Source: Stenotrophomonas sp. (lineage in GTDB: Bacteria; Pseudomonadota; Gammaproteobacteria; Xanthomonadales; Xanthomonadaceae). Taken from it: a stretch of DNA of 9,706 nt. The notes under the pieces were generated by a model. That model searched no databases. It saw only the letters and a list, made by a program, of their open reading frames with translations, and was not told the DNA's origin. The position numbers and the translations under genes are program-made. This document shows positions 6,859-9,706 of this stretch, piece after piece. The stretch covers positions 1 to 9,706 of the forward strand of contig DMZT01000210.1 in NCBI GenBank assembly GCA_003484865.1. Reading direction: 5' to 3'. How positions within the stretch are numbered: position 1 is the stretch's first letter; the number at the start of each line of letters is the position of its first letter.

Positions 6859-7926
6859 TCATTCCCCCTGCGGGAACAGCAGCATCGCATCGCCATAGCT
6901 GAAGAAGCGGTACTTCTCCGCGATCGCGGCCTGGTAGGCCTCGAACACCCGGGCCTGGCCGGCAAACGCCGAGATCATCATCAGCAGCGTGCTTTCCGGC
7001 AGATGGAAGTTGGTCACCATCGCGTCCACGCTGCGGATCCGGTAGCCCGGCGTGATGAAGATCTGGGTTTCCCCGGCGTAGGGCAGCAGTTCGCCCTCGC
7101 GCATGGCGCTTTCCAGCGCACGCACCACGGTGGTCCCGACGCCGATCACCCGGCCGCCCGCAGCCCGGGTGCGGCGCACCTGCTGGACCAGTTCAGCCCC
7201 GACGTTCAGCCACTCACGGTGCATCACGTGTTCTTTCAGATCGTCCACGCGGACCGGCTGGAAGGTGCCCGCACCCACGTGCAAGGTCACGTGGCCGAAC
7301 GCCACGCCCTTGTCCTTCAACGTGGCCAGCAGGGCCTCATCGAAGTGCAGGCCGGCGGTCGGGGCGGCCACCGCGCCGATCTCGCGCGCGAACACGGTCT
7401 GGTAGCGCTCGCGGTCGTCCACGCCCGGCTCGCGCTGGATGTAGGGCGGCAGCGGCAGCCGACCGGCGTGCAGCAGCCATTGCTCCAGCGCCTCGGGCAC
7501 GTGGAACTGCAGCACGTAGAACTCGCCGTCGCGGCCCAGCACCTCGGCCTCGCCACCGGCGTCGAGCGCGATGCGGCTGCCTGGCTTGGGCGACTTGCTG
7601 GCGCCGACCTGCGCGCGGGCCTGCTGGCCACCGAGCAGGCGCTCGATCAGGATCTCGACACGGCCGCCGCTGGCCTTCTGGCCGAACAGACGGGCCGGGA
7701 TCACCCGGGTGTCGTTGAAGACCAGCAGGTCGCCGGGCTGCAGCAGGTCGGGCAGATCGCGCACCTGGCGGTGATCAAACGCGGCCGGGGCCGGCGGCAC
7801 CACCATCAGGCGGCTGGCCGAGCGCTCGGCGAGCGGCGCCTGGGCAATCAGTTCAGGCGGCAGGTCGTAGTTGAAATCGGACTTCTTCAAGGGAGCGCAC
7901 GGCAACGTGTAGGCAATGTCGGCCAT
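6859..7926 (-). CDS. queA: S-adenosylmethionine:tRNA ribosyltransferase-isomerase QueA
   Basis: QueA transfers and isomerises the ribosyl part of SAM onto preQ1-34 in tRNA, giving epoxyqueuosine, the step after Tgt. Clear QueA motifs include LIAQAPLAERSASRL, PGDLLVFNDTRVIPARLFG, GAVAAPTAGLHFD, VTLHVGAGTFQPVR, VTNFHLPESTLLM and the C-terminal EKYRFFSYGDAM. The start is uncertain. The ATG at 7924-7926 gives 355 aa with a 12-residue leader, MADIAYTLPCAP. A TTG at 7888-7890 would give 343 aa beginning M-KKSDFNYDL, exactly where other QueA proteins start. I report the ATG because TTG has no visible Shine-Dalgarno, while GAGAG lies about 11 nt before the ATG, although both are weak. It is the first gene of the operon seen here, divergent from the aminotransferase gene; no minus-strand promoter was convincing. 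Confidence 0.95.
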   Translation of the reverse strand: MADIAYTLPCAPLKKSDFNYDLPPELIAQAPLAERSASRLMVVPPAPAAFDHRQVRDLPDLLQPGDLLVFNDTRVIPARLFGQKASGGRVEILIERLLGGQQARAQVGASKSPKPGSRIALDAGGEAEVLGRDGEFYVLQFHVPEALEQWLLHAGRLPLPPYIQREPGVDDRERYQTVFAREIGAVAAPTAGLHFDEALLATLKDKGVAFGHVTLHVGAGTFQPVRVDDLKEHVMHREWLNVGAELVQQVRRTRAAGGRVIGVGTTVVRALESAMREGELLPYAGETQIFITPGYRIRSVDAMVTNFHLPESTLLMMISAFAGQARVFEAYQAAIAEKYRFFSYGDAMLLFPQGE

Positions 7927-8026
7927 TGTACGACTGGCTCTCGGTGGCAACGAAGGATTCGCCAAACGTCGCGCAAAATGCTGCTTTGCAACAGTTTTTG
8001 ACGGGGTTATCGCGCGAAAAACCGCG

Positions 8027-8035
8027 TGCTAGCAT
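8027..8035 (+). promoter_or_regulatory. Candidate extended -10 element upstream of the aminotransferase gene
   Basis: TGC-TAGCAT at 8027-8035 fits the extended -10 form (TGn plus TAnnAT). A good -35-like TTGACG lies at 7998-8003, but the spacing of 26 nt is too long for it to serve this -10; at the normal distance there is only TTATCG (8007-8012). Extended -10 promoters tolerate a poor -35. Transcription would start near 8042, giving a leader of about 95 nt that includes the hairpin at 8072-8105. This is a prediction from motif only. Confidence 0.4.
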
Positions 8036-8071
8036 CGAGCCGGAAGTCTGATGCACGAGCAGGAATGCCCG

Positions 8072-8105
8072 AAGCGCGCGCGAATAGACGCGCGTTTTGC
8101 TTTTT
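8072..8105 (+). promoter_or_regulatory. Terminator-like leader hairpin before the aminotransferase gene
   Basis: CGCGCG at 8077-8082 pairs with CGCGCG at 8089-8094 around a 6-nt loop. An alternative register uses 8075-8080 and extends by two A-U pairs with one bulged G. The stem is followed directly by TTTTGCTTTTT (8095-8105), giving the shape of an intrinsic terminator inside the 5' leader, 33 nt before the start codon. It could act as an attenuator. It could also be incidental GC alternation, since the stem is only six to eight pairs and the T-tract is broken by GC. No riboswitch aptamer was recognised upstream. Confidence 0.4.
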
Positions 8106-8137
8106 CGCCGTGCCGCCATCGTTTCAGGAGATCTGCA

Positions 8138-9634
8138 ATGAGCTTCATCGAACGTCTCGCCCCGCTCCGCGCCCAGCCCGGCACCCGCCTCACCACCGGC
8201 CTGGATGACGCCACCCTCGAACGCCTGGCCGCCGGCCACCCCGCCCTGGTCGCCGCCATCGACGCCGCCGCCGCTGAATTCGAGCGCGTGCGCGCCGATC
8301 TTGGCGGCCTGCTGGCACTGGACGAGCGCGCCCAGATCGATGCGATGCAGGAGGGGTTCGTCAATTTCTATGCCGATGATGCGGTCACCCCGTACGTTGC
8401 CCTCGCCGCCCGTGGCGCATGGGTGGTCACCCTGAAGGGCGCGGTGCTGTACGACGCCGGCGGCTACGGCATGCTCGGCTTCGGGCATACCCCCGAGGCG
8501 GTGATGCAGGCGATGGCCGCGCCGCAGGTCATGGCCAATGTGATGACCCCCAGCCTGTCCCAGCAGCGCTTCATCCAGGCGTTGCGCAAGGAGATCGGCC
8601 ACCGTCGTGGCGGCTGCCCGTACAGCCACTTCATGTGCCTGAACTCGGGCTCCGAAGCGGTAGGGCTGGCCGCCCGCATCGCCGATGTCAACGCCAAGCT
8701 GCAGACCGATCCAGGCGCCCGCCACGCCGGTGCGAAGATCAAGCGCGTGGTGGTGAAGGGCAGCTTCCACGGCCGCACCGACCGCCCGGGCCTGTATTCC
8801 GATTCCAGTCGCAAGACTTACATGCAGCACCTGGCCAGCTACCGCGGCGAGGACACGGTGATCGCGATCGCGCCGTATGACGAGGAGGCGCTCAAGCGCG
8901 TGTTCGCCGAGGCCGAACAGAACCGCTGGTTCATCGAGGCGGTCTTCCTGGAGCCGGTGATGGGCGAAGGCGACCCCGGCCGCTCGGTGCCGCCCGCGTT
9001 CTATGCGCTGGCCCGCGAACTGACCCGCCAGCACGGCAGCCTGCTGCTGCTGGATTCGATCCAGGCCGGCCTGCGCGCGCACGGCGTGCTCTCGATCGTG
9101 GATTACCCGGGCTTCGAAGGCCTGGATGTGCCGGACATGGAAACCTACTCCAAGGCGCTCAACGCGGCCCAGTTCCCGCTTTCCGTGCTGGCCGTGACCG
9201 AGCATGCGGCGCAGCTGTATCGCAAGGGCATCTACGGCAACACCATGACCTCCAACCCGCGGGCGCTGGACGTGGCCTGCGCCACGTTGTCGCTGCTGAC
9301 CCCGCAGGTGCGCGAGAACATCCGCGTGCGCGGCGAGGAAGCCGTGCGCAAGCTGGAACAGCTCAAGACCGAGCTGGGCGGGCTGATCACCAAGGTCCAG
9401 GGCACCGGCCTGCTGTTCTCCTGCGAGCTGGCCCCGCAGTTCAAGTGCTATGGCACTGGCTCCACCGAAGAGTGGCTGCGCAACCATGGCATCAATGTGA
9501 TCCATGGCGGCGAGAACTCGCTGCGCTTCACCCCGCACTTCGGCATGGACGGCGAAGAACTGGACCTGCTGGTCGGCCTGGTCGGCCGCGCGTTGAAGGA
9601 AGGTCCGCGCCGGGAGCAGTCGCAGGCGGCCTGA
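8138..9634 (+). CDS. Class III (fold type I) PLP-dependent aminotransferase-like protein, substrate unknown
   Basis: Protein of 498 aa, about 50-100 longer than typical class III aminotransferases, with a helical, Ala-rich N-terminal extension of about 95 residues. Core motifs appear in family order: YGMLGFGHTPEAV (110-122), the phosphate-binding LNSGSEA (168-174), GSFHGRT (208-214), EPVMGEGD (272-279), LLLLDSIQAGLRAHG (302-316) with pyridine-nitrogen aspartate D306, SKAL (338-341) with Schiff-base lysine K339, and GNTMTSNPRA (367-376). R463 in LRFTP lies where a carboxylate-binding arginine is often found. Two usual motifs are altered: DEVQ is DSIQ, and QGEG is MGEG. Catalytic Asp and Lys remain, so an active enzyme is likely. 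The ATG at 8138-8140 was chosen because AGGAG lies 7 nt upstream; the frame is open to an ATG at 8051. It is divergent from queA and alone, so context gives no substrate. Acetylornithine, glutamate-1-semialdehyde or diamine substrates cannot be distinguished. Confidence 0.9.
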   Translation: MSFIERLAPLRAQPGTRLTTGLDDATLERLAAGHPALVAAIDAAAAEFERVRADLGGLLALDERAQIDAMQEGFVNFYADDAVTPYVALAARGAWVVTLKGAVLYDAGGYGMLGFGHTPEAVMQAMAAPQVMANVMTPSLSQQRFIQALRKEIGHRRGGCPYSHFMCLNSGSEAVGLAARIADVNAKLQTDPGARHAGAKIKRVVVKGSFHGRTDRPGLYSDSSRKTYMQHLASYRGEDTVIAIAPYDEEALKRVFAEAEQNRWFIEAVFLEPVMGEGDPGRSVPPAFYALARELTRQHGSLLLLDSIQAGLRAHGVLSIVDYPGFEGLDVPDMETYSKALNAAQFPLSVLAVTEHAAQLYRKGIYGNTMTSNPRALDVACATLSLLTPQVRENIRVRGEEAVRKLEQLKTELGGLITKVQGTGLLFSCELAPQFKCYGTGSTEEWLRNHGINVIHGGENSLRFTPHFGMDGEELDLLVGLVGRALKEGPRREQSQAA

Positions 9635-9656
9635 GGCCGGCGGTACGAACAACGGC

Positions 9657-9679
9657 AGCCGACCAACGGTCGGCTCTAC
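9657..9679 (-). repeat. GTAG-type REP hairpin (SMAG-like), copy 4
   Basis: Perfect 8-bp stem (AGCCGACC at 9657-9664, GGTCGGCT at 9668-9675) with loop AAC, followed by CTAC at 9676-9679, GTAG on the minus strand. It begins 22 nt after the aminotransferase stop codon, the usual place for such elements at the 3' end of a transcript. No U-tract follows. Confidence 0.88.
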
Positions 9680-9693
9680 CCCCATGAACCCCG

Positions 9694-9706
9694 GTAGAGC
9701 CGACCG
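9694..9706 (+). repeat. GTAG-type REP hairpin, copy 5, cut by the window end
   Basis: GTAG at 9694-9697 is followed by AGCCGACC (9698-9705), the same left arm as copy 4; the right arm is beyond the window. Copies 4 and 5 face each other head to head across 14 nt. Besides the separate hairpins, 9668-9680 is perfectly complementary to 9693-9705, so the pair can also fold as one 13-bp stem with a 12-nt loop. That alternative fold may help define the 3' end of the aminotransferase transcript. Confidence 0.8.

Noticed and set aside
7998..8020. TTGACG at 7998-8003 as a standard -35 box for the aminotransferase gene
   Set aside because: At 17 nt downstream the sequence is ACCGCG, which is not a -10, and the good TAGCAT is 26 nt away.
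7853..9685. 610-codon minus-strand open frame opposite the aminotransferase gene
   Set aside because: Antisense to a gene with intact PLP motifs and a good ribosome-binding site; composition is typical of a mirror frame.

Overview
The window is GC-rich chromosomal DNA from a gammaproteobacterium of the Xanthomonadaceae, most probably Stenotrophomonas. Two things point there. The short hairpins at 3-27, 143-167, 1722-1744 and 9657-9706 each carry a GTAG tetranucleotide head, as in the SMAG/GTAG-type repetitive extragenic palindromes known from Stenotrophomonas. The gene set also fits: fabV, and queA-tgt-yajC-secD-secF as one block. No database was searched, so the genus is an inference.

Layout. 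Six of the seven genes lie on the minus strand. Read in their own direction they are queA (7926-6859), tgt (6792-5662), yajC (5506-5162), secD (5103-3250), secF (3230-2256), a strong intrinsic terminator (2230-2196), then an 816-nt gene-free stretch, then fabV (1439-180) with its own sigma70-like promoter (1557-1529). One gene on the plus strand (8138-9634) is divergent from queA and encodes a class III (fold type I) PLP-dependent aminotransferase-like protein of unknown substrate.

Function. QueA and Tgt act in queuosine modification of the tRNA wobble base: Tgt inserts preQ1 at position 34 and QueA then builds epoxyqueuosine from it. YajC, SecD and SecF form the membrane complex that helps the SecYEG translocon export proteins. 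This tRNA-modification plus Sec operon order is classical in gammaproteobacteria. FabV is the enoyl-ACP reductase of fatty-acid synthesis, of the type that is intrinsically insensitive to triclosan.

The least ordinary part is the DNA between genes. The 816 nt between secF and fabV hold two inverted copies of a composite palindrome (1591-1684 and 1991-2102), a GTAG hairpin with a degenerate partner, a 15-bp tandem array and an imperfect 6-bp array. A 21-bp tandem array sits between two head-facing GTAG hairpins downstream of fabV. The divergent queA/aminotransferase region holds an extended -10 element and a terminator-like leader hairpin. I found no phage, plasmid, CRISPR, toxin or defence genes, no tRNA or rRNA, and no clear sign of a new multi-gene system. 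The points most worth checking are the composite palindromes, the substituted motifs of the aminotransferase, and its leader hairpin.
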